In this document: positions 47,131 through 57,372 of the stretch, in pieces
Position numbering within the stretch: the first letter of the stretch is position 1
Layout of the letters: every line of letters begins with the position of its first letter
Assembly (NCBI GenBank): GCA_030545055.2
Contig: CM061535.1
Span: forward strand, 45,818,915-45,882,914
Reading direction: 5' to 3'
DNA length: 64,000 nucleotides
Source: Neoaliturus tenellus
Lineage: Eukaryota > Arthropoda > Insecta > Hemiptera > Cicadellidae
Notes under the pieces: generated by a model
What the model saw: the letters and a program-made list of their open reading frames with translations, nothing else
Databases searched by the model: none
What the model was told of the DNA's origin: nothing
Program-made: the position numbers and the translations under genes

Positions 47131-48750
47131 ACATCCACAATTCGCGCGAAACTTTTTAGAAAATTATGAACAAACTTTTTAGAATTTAAAAATAATTTGA
47201 TATCCGTAATTTTTCCAATACTTGGTACCTGATACAATAAAAATTAATGAAATTCTTGGTTGGAAAACTGTTGCTAGGCAGCATTAGTTTTTGTTTATGA
47301 TAACAACGTTAAGAAGATTTCCGCGAGAACTTGAACAAGAAAATTCTGACAATGATCAACCTTGCAGTCAAAATCGGAATGACTTTTGGTGTGTTTATTT
47401 TCGTCACTACGTTTTATCACCCCATTAATATCGACTCTCCCCATTAATACGCACTAGAGAAGAGCTGTACGGTGTGAGGTTGATACTTTTAACATACTTG
47501 GATCACAACTCGGCAATCGAATCCATTTGCCTTCTGTAACTCGCTGAGGCTATATACAACATTTAATAAGGCAAAATAAAACCTTTTCGTTTGATTATTT
47601 TTATGTGTATAGTTTGATGTGTTGATTTCAAACAAAAAACATAATTTTTAATATTTTTCTGGTCATTTGTGGTAATTATAAGCGATTAAGGAAGTAAAAA
47701 GAAAATTCATTTAAGATGGCGGATTTTTAATTAGCTCGGATGTGAACTTTTATGTAAGGCTAATTTACAGTGGTGCCTGGTTGTGGCCAGGATTCCCATA
47801 CATGGAATCGGCTTCAGCGTTGTCGTTGGGTCAAGATTTTCTTTGGAGTTTATCTCTCTGTATTATCCCTCTAATATGTGATAGCAAATAGATGTTTCTA
47901 GTTCAAACTCCTAAATATTTCCGAGTTTATTAATCGTTTTGAAGGAAAATTGGAATATTTTCTTTCTTTAACTCATTTAGAGACGATTCCCCCTTGCAAT
48001 CCTCGCATGACTAAAATCATGAATAAAATCAATTGAATAAAAAGTCATTTGAATCATCATTTGAATAATTTGCACGACTCTTATTATAACTCCTCAATCG
48101 TCATGGTAGTTATGGTCGCACTACTCGAGTACAAAACACTTCCAATGTTATGTTCAAGACAAATTCGTCTATTCATGGTAGTTAAGCAATTTGCCAGTAA
48201 GTACTAGGTAAATTTACACTTGTATATCTTACGATAATTGAAGAATATATTATTTATAAAGAAATGTATTTAAAATAAATATGAACACCTGCATACATTT
48301 ATTACTCAGTTCTTTTGGTATAAGCAATTATCGTAAAAAAATTTTCAGTTAATACTTTTTTTATTACCGTCAATTGGAGTGATTCTGACCTCCTGTTGGT
48401 ATACAATGACCACGGAGTCAATTTGTTCATAATTTTTTATTTTATGACATAGTTTTATTGGATTCGTAAATATTAATAATATATTTTTAAAGAATAGGCT
48501 TTTCTGTTTTAAGAACACATACTGTAAAAAAAAAATTAAATTTACTGACATAATAAAATTTTTAAACAAAATGCAAAACATGCACTAATTTTCACCGGGA
48601 CAGACTTTCTAGGCCTACATCAAATGGTTCAATATAGAATTGTAAGGTTTTAAAATGGTAAAATAGATATATATTAATGAATATTACATAGGCCTAACTA
48701 AATTAAAATTGTAATGCATTAAATTTTTTTTTTTCAACATTTTATTTTAA
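47131..48750. other. AT-rich intron, nothing recognised
   Basis: AT-rich throughout; CCCCATTAATA occurs twice near 47,420-47,450. No gene recognised. Confidence 0.3.
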
Positions 48751-48751
48751 T

Positions 48752-49493
48752 GCTGGTAACATTACCCCCCCCATTTTTTCTTTGGTTTTCGGGTAATTTT
48801 GACCCCTCGAAATAATGCATGCGTACTAACTAACCATAATTTAATTAAAAATGTTTTTTTATATTTTTTCTTACATATAAATAGTATAATATGCCTACTA
48901 AACTTAAGATGAATTTGAGATTTATGCAAAAAACAAAATTTTCTCTATACCAGAACGGCTGTATTGTTCAAAAGGCTGCAAAGTTATATCAGTTTATTGA
49001 AAACTTTCTTCCTAAAGAAAATTATGTATTTTCTTGTCCATTTCTTGACGTGATTGTAAAAGTGCCTCCTACAACTTAAAAAGAGTTTATGTCCTGGACA
49101 TAAAATCTCCTAAAAGTTCCCAGGAAGGGTCTTAGTTAAGGAAGTTTAAGACTTTTAGGTTTTTGAAACACTATTTTTAATATTGTACATAGTGTAGGCC
49201 TAGGTCTAAAAACTAATGTTTACCTTCTTAATTCCATAAGGCCTGATTTTTATTTTCTTAAAGAAAGTTTTCTAATGTTCATAACATTGTGCATGTTAAG
49301 AGTTTTCTCTATTTCTTTTTTTATCATTGTACATTTTCAAACGGTCTTGAGTAACATTGATCTTTTTTGTAGGGGTAAAAAATACACTATTTTGTATTAA
49401 AATTGACCCTAGTGCCCTTAAAACCTATGATATATCATAAATATTTGGGGGGTCAATGTAACCCCAACATACGGGGTAACACTGACCCCTTTT
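48752..49493. mobile_element. possible DNA transposon with GGTAACATTACCCC / GGGGTAACACTGACCCC ends
   Basis: The left end has GGTAACATTACCCCC (48,755 onward) and then GGGTAATTTTGACCCCTC (48,791-48,808). The right end, on the minus strand, has GGTCAGTGTTACCCC and then GGGGTTACATTGACCCC. Two matched pairs in the same order give imperfect inverted ends of about 45-55 bp. The 740-bp interior includes a 62-codon plus frame (48,891-49,079) without a recognised domain, and a 19-bp palindrome at 49,086-49,104. Confidence 0.6.
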
Positions 49494-50990
49494 ATTATTT
49501 TTTATGGCTAATCTATGACTGCTAAAAATAAAATTGGCTTGGAAGGTGTTTATTTAAATAATCTTCATGTATTAGTGAAAATATCTCATGCAGATAAATT
49601 CTAATAAACAAAAGTTATTATATAAAAAAAAATAAAAACATTATGTTTCTGATGTAATTTCTCCTATGATAATTTTTTAAATCAACATAAATGTGTTGTT
49701 GGTGAATTTGTTATTAGTTTGCTGCAGTAAATATGAACACTGCTCGTTTTAATTTGTAATGATAAATCACCTCAGTTTAAAACAAATACATTCTTAATGC
49801 TTAAATAATGTAATTGTCAGTTTTGTTTCATATAAACTTTAGACGCACATTGTCTAGCTGAGTGAACTATAAAAATCTATTAAAGTGCAGTTTCGTTTTA
49901 TTTTGTAAGCTTTTAACAATGTTTTTAGTTATAAATTTAATTTGGTTGATTTGGTACGATCAACACGTAAAAAAATATTTTCACAGCAAGTATAATCTCA
50001 CTTCACTTCTTCAGAGTACCATACCACTAACAGGCATTTCTCAATTAGCGACACTTATTCAATGGGGAACTCAAGGTAAGGCATCAGCCTGAAACCATGA
50101 TACTTTTCGTTTTGAAGACCTTTAAAGAAAGAAAAACAGTTCGCAAAAACTAGAACATAATGTTTTAAATAAAGATATTTACGATATTTGCCACCAATAT
50201 AATTATTGGCCCCGAGATGTTCATTAGTTTTGCAGTCATATATACTTTTGTGTATTGGTCTCAAATATATATACATATATCTTATCGATATGTTATCAAT
50301 AGTTAATTTATTCCATTTGTTTACCTCCACTTTTACTTTATACTATGATCATAGCCTGAGTGCCAAAAAACGTAAAAGTAAATTTTAAAAAATTACAAAA
50401 AGGGTACTCTTGTATTTGTATTTATTTATATTACTAATTATAGTTTGATATTCGTAAATAGGGCGTTGGTATTCATTACACGTAAGTTAAATGGACTAAA
50501 AAAGTTTCCGAACTGTAATTTTTTAGTTTTTATTTATTATTATTATTTTTTTTGTAAACTATTACGGCGACATTAAAAATCAGGAGCAACGATAGTTAAT
50601 AGTATGCGATTAGAGGTCTATCCAATAATCTGTAAAGAAAGTTAAAGCATTATTTTGATGTAACAAGTCATCTGGACGAAGTAGTAATAATAATAAACTT
50701 GCTAGCATTAGTGTGTGAACATTTTCGAGCTTCCACAATTAATTGGTAACCAGCAAACGTTTCGAACTCATACCAATTAGAGTCAAAGGCCCTATCACGA
50801 CTCGATGGAGTCCAAGAATTTTTTTTCATGTTGGATTTTTACAATATTATTTAATTTGTAATTGCATTAGAGAGAATCACCTATGAATGGGTGATATTAT
50901 GAAGAGTTAGGTACAAATTGAATCTTCTACTGCAATATCTTCATTGTATAACAAGGAATTCGCAAAGTCACGGGAGTTAAGTCTGTACCT
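49494..50990. other. AT-rich intron, nothing recognised
   Basis: AT-rich; short open frames only. Confidence 0.3.
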
Positions 50991-50999
50991 ATGCAGGGA

Positions 51000-51135
51000 C
51001 TATTATGAAAGTGACGTAAAATTAGCGACATCCACAATCATGAAGCTCTGAATCAGCTGATCGGCTTTTATGATAAGAGGCGCTAACCTTGCATGGCCTT
51101 GAGATACTGCTAACATCGATATGTTGTTATCACTG
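51000..51135. promoter_or_regulatory. candidate enhancer-like block
   Basis: Compact non-repetitive block with GAATCAGCTGATCGG (51,050-51,064, E-box in a near-palindrome), TTTTATGATAAGAGG (GATA-like) and CTTGCATGGCC. It lies about 2.5 kb inside intron 1 from the hedgehog donor. Function inferred. Confidence 0.3.
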
Positions 51136-52129
51136 CTTATGATTTACACTATTTCACAATATGTTACGTTGTTACTCACTCATCCATTTAAATGAAACCG
51201 GTATAGTGTAAGTTTCACTGTAAAATTATAGGTTGGAACAGTAAACAGAATATGACAGCAATGGTTTTGTTTACAGTAGTAAAAAAATAAGTGATTCTAC
51301 AAATTAAATTTTTTAACAATTTGTTATTTTCCATTGGCAGTTTAACTAATAGATATATTGGCCTGTTAGATATACATAGATATTTCATATTTCTTTGCTA
51401 AAACGTAAAAAAGGGTTACGTCTGTTTAAAGAGTTCCTTTAGAGAGTGAAAGGGTAAGAAGATAGTATTACTGATAATAGAAAACGAGGGTTAGGTGACA
51501 GAAAAGTTAGGATTTTATGATTAAACGGAAACATATAAATACATAAACACCCCAGGAATAATAAAAACAAATTTAAAAATTGCACATTAATTGCACACGG
51601 AAGTATTTATCAGTTACTGATTACTTTTATTGAAATAGAAAGTAAATAATATTAAGTTATAAAAAGCAAAATTTTGGGTAATTTCGACAAGAATTGCTGG
51701 TAAATTTTCCCCAGTTCACTTGTCTTCTTGTTTTGTTTTTTAACTTGCAAGTTACCTTCATTTTCCCGACATGAGGACTAAGTACAGACCAAACTGTTTA
51801 AAGATCTCCTCACGAGGGGAAATTATATTGATGGTAAGGTCAAGGTTTTGTCATAAAAAGTTAAACAGGCTCATGCAGTAGAAAATTATAGGTCTACGCT
51901 TATTTGATATGGGTTAAATATTTTAAATCTTTACATTGAAATTCTAAATTCTAAAACCATCTTTTTAACCGTGAAGATACTTTAGTGGTTATTTCGTAAT
52001 AAGTTAAACAAATCAAGTGTTTTTCTATGGAAAAGTATCAGTCAATATTCTCATTGAACATTATTATGTGCAATCCCCTAAACTCCTAATTTCTTCATTA
52101 CTCGATTTACCTACCGTACTAGCCGGCAG

Positions 52130-52345
52130 TCGAGTAGTGTGTATGTAATAATGGTGTGTGTAAGTGTGGCTGGAGTGCATGTCAACACCACGGACCATCT
52201 CGTATCAGGCCGTTTACACATTACACTATCAGACTAACTACAATGACATATTCATCATCTCACGCTAATAATTTGCTCCCGGCAGCCACTTCATCCCCTA
52301 TCTTATGGCTAATCAGCTGTTTTGGCATTCTATGGTGATTGTTGA
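52130..52345. promoter_or_regulatory. candidate enhancer-like block
   Basis: Balanced non-repetitive stretch with CACGCTAATAATTTGC and TTATGGCTAATCAGCTG (52,303-52,319), about 1.3 kb from the exon 1 donor. A 60-codon plus frame covers it but has no recognisable domain. Confidence 0.3.
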
Positions 52346-53550
52346 CGTCTACCTGAATAATTGAACTATTTTTTGATTAGTCTTTCTTTAGTTTTTACTT
52401 TAGTCGGTAATTTTTTCATTTTGTAGTTTTTGGTACAATTTTGTTACCTATATCAATAATTTTAGTGTTAAAATATTTTGCACTCTAGGGACTTATACTT
52501 GAAACATATTGCCCCATATTTATAACCCTTTAAGATTTTTTTGATAATCGTGTTAGAAGTTAGGAAGGCAATAACTACTTTAGGGAATTATCAATTTGAT
52601 GAGTGAATTTCGCAGAGCAAGGTTAAACCATAAGTAATAATTTAAATCGAGATGAATTTTATAACTAGGCTACTTACTGAAAACCATAATACAACATTTT
52701 AGTGGAGATTTGACAATGTTGTCATTACGCTAATGAATTTCCTTTTTTTATTGATGTATTAATTTGATGGAAATTTGGACAACTTCAATGTAGATTTACA
52801 ATCAACAGGTGATAGAAAGAATTTACACTAATTTTTAGGTACTTTTTAAAATGATATGCCTCTGTTTACACTTTACAGTAGGAATTGAATTATGACCTTA
52901 TATTCAAGTGTCTCTATTGAATTTAACTACCAAGTTTGTATATTATGATTTGTTTATTTAAGTATTTGAAACGACATAAGAGGTTTACTTGGTAATACAG
53001 AGGGATTATAACATTAGGAATTATTTAGGTTATTCGTTAAATTAGAATAGAAGTTAAATTGGTTTTTGACAAAGGGGGTTAAAAGATAATCGTAATAAAG
53101 GTGCCAAATGATTTTGGTATAGTATTAAGTGTTTATAAGATGTAGTCTAGTTTTTATATATATTCATGAAGTAAAATTCTTTAGTGAATACGGTACGTAA
53201 ATTACAAAATCAATTGTAGACTGCTCGGACTTGACAAATAAATTTTTCAGACCAGAACGCTCCAGAAGTTAGGTGTATCGGACATTTGTGTAATTAATAT
53301 TTATTTACTTTTGTGGGAGTAGTTTATTTACACAAATGTCAAGGGTAAGGTCAGTTTATTTTAAGGTCAAATCATTCTATTGCGCTAAGATTTATGACAA
53401 CGGTTTTATCGCTAGGTTTGTTCCACTAGGTTGTACCGAGACGCATTTTTTATCGCGGGTTAAGTTTGTCCAACAGATGATTCAGAGGGCGAGCGAGCGT
53501 GCGTTACGCCGTCGCGTTACACCGTCACGCGCGTTACATTACACATTACA

Positions 53551-53556
53551 GTACCT
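53551..53556 (-). other. hh: splice donor of hedgehog exon 1
   Basis: On the minus strand the exon ends ...ATGACGCAG and the intron begins GTACTG. CAG|GT is a good donor consensus. The cut falls between codons (phase 0) right after Met-Thr-Gln, the same place as the exon 1/2 junction of other hedgehog genes. Without the splice the frame meets a stop two codons later. Confidence 0.93.
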
Positions 53557-53851
53557 GCGTCATGAGGCGGTCTGCGCCGGTGCCCTCCTCGTCCTTGAAC
53601 ACGATGTCGTCGTTGTAGTTGGGGATGAGATCCTTGAACCTGGGGTCGCTGCGGGTGATGCGGCCCTCGGTCAGCCCGCTCGCCGCCAACGTGTTCTCGC
53701 TAACGTTGGGGACATGCTGCTTGAACACCAGTGGGGTCAGCTTCTTGGGACCCTTGCGCCTGCCGGCCCCGCGACCCGGCCCACAACCCTCCGTCCCCGG
53801 GGCGAGCACCACCGTCATCACGAGAAGGATCAGGAGCAGGGATCGAACCAT
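53555..53851 (-). CDS. hh: Hedgehog signalling protein, exon 1 (N-terminal part)
   Basis: Hedgehog is a secreted, lipid-modified morphogen that binds Patched and relieves repression of Smoothened. It patterns segments and appendages in insects. This exon encodes residues 1-99. Residues 1-22 are a hydrophobic signal peptide (LLLILLVMTVVLA). Cys23 begins the mature CGPGRG motif and is the expected palmitoylation site. RRKGPKK (31-37) is the basic heparan-sulphate-binding stretch. KQHVPNVSENTLAASG and RFKDLIPNYNDDIVF are family signatures. DEEGTGADRLM (87-97) supplies expected calcium ligands Glu88, Glu89 and Asp94. The rest of the signalling domain and the self-splicing Hog domain must come from later exons outside the window. 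The start gives a compact signal peptide directly before CGPGRG, so no longer N-terminus is needed. No break or odd residue is seen. Confidence 0.97.
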
Positions 53852-53856
53852 CGCAT
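53830..53856 (-). promoter_or_regulatory. upstream ATG overlapping the hedgehog start
   Basis: Five bases before the hedgehog ATG is another ATG in a different frame (minus strand, ACGATGCGATGG). It encodes 8 codons (MRWFDPCS) and stops at 53,830, inside the signal-peptide coding sequence. If transcribed, it could reduce initiation at the hedgehog ATG, which has G at +4. This is read directly from sequence; effect on translation is inference. Confidence 0.6.
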
Positions 53857-54035
53857 CGTACCGACTACCGACACTCCGTCACTCCACGGCACACAGTCAC
53901 CGTCACGTCTCACGTCGAGCGATACACTGTACACTGGCCGCCGAGGCCCCGGCTCCCCCCCCCGCGCGGGGCTTCCACCCCCCCCCCCAGCGCCCCCCAC
54001 CCCGTCGGCGTTATCAGTGGCACCCCACCCCCACA

Positions 54036-54150
54036 CCGGAGCGCCCCAGGGGTGGCTCTTGGGGCCGCTCTTGTTCAGATGAAAGTCTCTGGGCAACTCG
54101 TGGTTGAATAGCATATCATCTCTCTCGGGGTCGACCAGCATTTTTTAATT
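54036..54150 (+). pseudogene. possible reverse transcriptase fossil (motifs B and C) in hedgehog 5' flank
   Basis: The plus strand reads GAPQGWLLGPLLF (about 54,040-54,078), close to LINE RT motif B (GVPQGS.LGPLLF). In the same frame, after one stop, follows SISSLSGSTSIF (ending 54,145), which resembles the FADDTSI region of motif C with the ADD lost. The interval between them is shorter than usual, implying a deletion. It is short and degenerate, so chance in GC-rich DNA remains possible. Confidence 0.35.
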
Positions 54151-54298
54151 TTATTTTGGTCGTTTCAAATAAACAAATTCTATTTGTTGAAACGGTTGGA
54201 ACAATAAATAATTCCAGGATCGATAGCGAAGCTTTTTTGCTCGTAATAGAAGACAATTGGCAGACTTTAATATTACTCTTATTATATTGGTCATTCTA

Positions 54299-54383
54299 AA
54301 CTTTTTGTTGCTGCAACAAAAAGTTGTGTACATATATCCTACATGGAAAAGTTGTACAAAAAGCCTTGTGTACATATATCCTA
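54299..54383. repeat. perfect 12-bp hairpin plus 18-bp direct repeat
   Basis: Positions 54,299-54,310 and 54,314-54,325 are perfect inverted copies (AACTTTTTGTTG) around CTG. Immediately beyond, TTGTGTACATATATCCTA occurs at 54,324-54,341 and an identical copy lies at about 54,364-54,381. The cluster is about 450 bp upstream of the hedgehog ATG. Confidence 0.8.
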
Positions 54384-54539
54384 AGCCTTGTGTAATATTA
54401 CTTAAACACATAATATTTTTATTAGCGTTTTCTATTATCTTGTACGTCTTCTTTTGTAAACATAATTTTTATTAAGCTTTGCACATATAACTTATACGAT
54501 TATCTACGCCATCCAATGCTTTGATAATACAGCATAACT

Positions 54540-54740
54540 ATTTACTCTTTCAATGCTCTTCTAATATAGGCCTACATCGAGGGTCCCATATCGATCCCAA
54601 CTCTGTTCATTCAACGCTCTATTAATCTAAAGCTCTACCCCTACCCCTCTAACACTTTGCTCATAGAGCGTTCTATTTATCTAACGCTCTGTTCTTCAAC
54701 TCTGCTCATTCAACGCTGTATGCTCATCCTTCATCTTTTC
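54540..54740. repeat. degenerate minisatellite, CAACGCTCT-type
   Basis: Repeated phrases CTCTGTTCATTCAACGCTCT, ATTTATCTAACGCTCTGTTC and CTCTGCTCATTCAACGCTG give a loosely periodic array. Unit length is not constant (roughly 20-45 bp). Confidence 0.65.
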
Positions 54741-56465
54741 TTTACTGGCTACACACATAACACGCTAAGTGCATACCAGCGAGATTATACGGTGCAAGCG
54801 CCTTTACATTTTAAAGGTAATTTCCCAAAAACGTGTATTGTTGAAGATTTAAATTTTCGGAATGAAATTTTGTAATGCTTGGTTTTAAATAGTGCGTTAA
54901 TAGCATAGTTTACCAAGCAATAAACTTAGTTCCTGAAGTATTAGTTTATGAAACGACTGTTTTACGGTCTTTAAACCATGAGTGAGATGTAAGTTAGAAT
55001 ATGAGCGAAGTTCTAAATACCTCACGAGAGGCTGATTACAAATTTGCATACTACTTCAGCTAGGAAAATTTAAATTTTGGGTAAATTACTGTAATAAACA
55101 TGTCGAAAATTTATAGGTTTAGGACGGTCACCCATCCGAAACGCAGCCACACAGATAGGCTAACACTTGATCAAATCGTCATTATTCTCACTCGCATAGA
55201 TCACTCTCTTTTGAGGTTAGACGCTTAAAACAACCAAAACATGAATCGGAATGGAACGATCAGCTGATGTGCGAATTAATTATTACCAGAATAAGTGTTG
55301 CTCGAAATCGAGCATGTCATTTTGATACAATACAAATGTTACTTTTAATTCTAAATCAATGACATCCAACCAATCAAATATTGTGAATATCAGTAATCAC
55401 CAAAAACTACACGTATTTACAGCTGAGCATTAACAGATGTTTAACATGTTTATTCAATCCCAATGTTCTTTTAATTGGAAATTTTGAGATTTCAATGGTG
55501 GATTTATTTTCAGTCTGATTCTCCTCAGTTGTTGGCGAAAACAATTACAGACCAAGCCCTATCCAACGACGCCAAAAACTTGAAAATTGTAGGAGGAGTT
55601 TTCTACACAAAAAACCCCTTAGCGTATTAAATAATTATAGATAATGAATAATAATTGAATTGCGTAATTTCTATTACAGCACTACGTTTGTCAAATGCGA
55701 AGCTTTATTAATCTAGAAGATAAATTTTAATGTGAAACCTGAACTTAGAATAGGCCTACCTCATTAAGCACTAGGTTTATTTATTTATTTATTTATTATT
55801 AGTTTTTGTGCCTCTCTATGATATTACTTATACTACCTTGATTGCAACGGTCATAGATAAATAAACATGAACAGTCCTATGAATGCTATTAGGCAATATA
55901 TGGATACCGGAAAGAAGGGTCATGGTGCTCACCTACGAAAAAAAAAAAATACCGGAAATTCCTTGGACAAAAATTATCAATATACGTGTTAAACTCTTTC
56001 GTAATTTATTAATGGCGATGATTATTAAAAATTGTCATTATCATAAATATAACATTAATAAAATATAAAACATTATATAACAATATGCATTTGCGCATGA
56101 TTTCCCTACCCATAGGGTAGGCCTAATTGTTCGCAAGTGGTTGGGTAATTGTGCGCAGGGACGTTTGGGTTGAAATAATTAGAATAAGTGTTTTCCTTAA
56201 TAGAAATTCAATATTAATTTAACAAATGGAATGTCTTAAAGCTAAACAATACTTTCTTTGAGCTTTACAATACACTTAACAAAAGTCTTTGACTAAAAAT
56301 TACAAAATTGTTCAAGTGTTAATGCAAAATTAGCACACGTATATGAGCTAATTTTCTGTTGTGTCTGCACCTGAGCTGTCTGCATGACTCCAGGACGAAC
56401 AGTTTATGAGCATCTATAAACAAGAATGTAAAAAGGGGAAGTAATTTTTTTTCTTCCCCTATAAC
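54741..56465. other. AT-rich upstream flank, nothing recognised
   Basis: AT-rich; (TTTA)n at about 55,777-55,797 and a 10-A run at about 55,940. No gene recognised. Confidence 0.3.
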
Positions 56466-56469
56466 TGTT

Positions 56470-57372
56470 ACAGCTAAGAGAGCAATGCAAAAAGTAGCAG
56501 CAGACTGATATCGAGGTCGTGAAAGATTTTTTCAGAAGGGCGGCCAGTCTATGTAAAACAGTTCGTAGTGAGGAAATTAGATGGTTCCCGGGAAAGATGA
56601 TCTTTCAAAGGGGCCCAGTCACATACTTAATGAGTGTAATGGGAAAAACCAGGTACTACCATGCTGACCGACCATCTTAAAGTAAATTTGGCAGCAGTTG
56701 TTCGTCCTCAGGAGCCAATCGCCCAGACACCAGAACGTAGTGTCACAACCAGATAGAAGTCAAGGTTCACCACAGGCGTCCCCCACAACTACAACACGGC
56801 GTTCAGAGCCACTACAGGCGTCTCGGCCACCTAAACAGTCCTAGAGGGGATCAGGCGCGACAGCCGTCCCCTTCGCCTCCGAGACCAGCGGTAGCACAGT
56901 GCAGCCCACCGCAACCATTTCGGAGGTCCGCCCTGACTGTGCGGAAACATGACAAACTGGACTTGTAACTCTATTATATTGTTGCACAGAGAAGAAGTTT
57001 GAATTGAGTTTTTTATTAATGGAAGAACGATTAATCTTGGTTTAAAGTAATTTTTGGGTGGTCATGGACTATTTAAATAGGCATATAATTCTATTGGCCC
57101 TTGTGTGGACTTAGTAATTTTTAAAGTTAAGTCTTTTATATATAAAAGTATCTTTTATTATGGGATGAAGAGTGTATTATATAAGTGGTTATTAAGTTAG
57201 AAGAAGATTTATTTTTTGTGTGTGGCTGCACTGAGCCCATATCTGCTGGGGACTCTGATTGGCTGGTTAGCCAACCAACTTAAGACACCGACCGTTGGCT
57301 TAGTCTTCTTCTAGTTATGCAGGTTTGTGTTTCTTAATAGTCCACTATTAATAGTATCGGGTTAGGCTATTA
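56470..57372 (+). pseudogene. Ty3/Gypsy LTR retrotransposon remnant (integrase C-terminus and probable 3' LTR)
   Basis: Plus-strand pieces in shifting frames match the end of Gypsy pol: AKRAMQKVAAD (from about 56,474), VYVKQF (56,549), then WFPGKMIFQRGPVTYLMSV (56,582-56,638), the W-PG..GPV.Y core of the integrase GPY/F domain. After a frameshift DHLKVNL follows (56,668). Near 56,905 FRRSA..VRKHDKLDL with a stop resembles the usual pol C-terminus. Several stops and frame changes show it is dead. The 57.0-57.37 kb stretch ending GGCTATTACA may be the 3' LTR, but its start is not resolved and no 5' part was found. Confidence 0.65.

Larger units (their letters stand above)
53460..54115 (-). promoter_or_regulatory. 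hh: CpG-rich 5' region of hedgehog (promoter/5' UTR/exon 1)
   Basis: GC and CpG rise sharply over exon 1 and the sequence upstream of its ATG, with C-runs at 53,956-53,963 and 53,979-53,989. This is where the 5' UTR and transcription start should lie, but no TATA box or initiator could be assigned with confidence. An A/T-rich AATAAAAT stretch about 54,146-54,160 (minus) is the only TATA-like sequence nearby. Confidence 0.5.

Noticed and set aside
53336..54107. Long plus-strand open frames (up to 248 codons) over 53.3-54.1 kb
   Set aside because: They run antisense to the hedgehog exon and its GC-rich leader. They are Pro/Arg-rich with no domain, and the length is explained by high GC.
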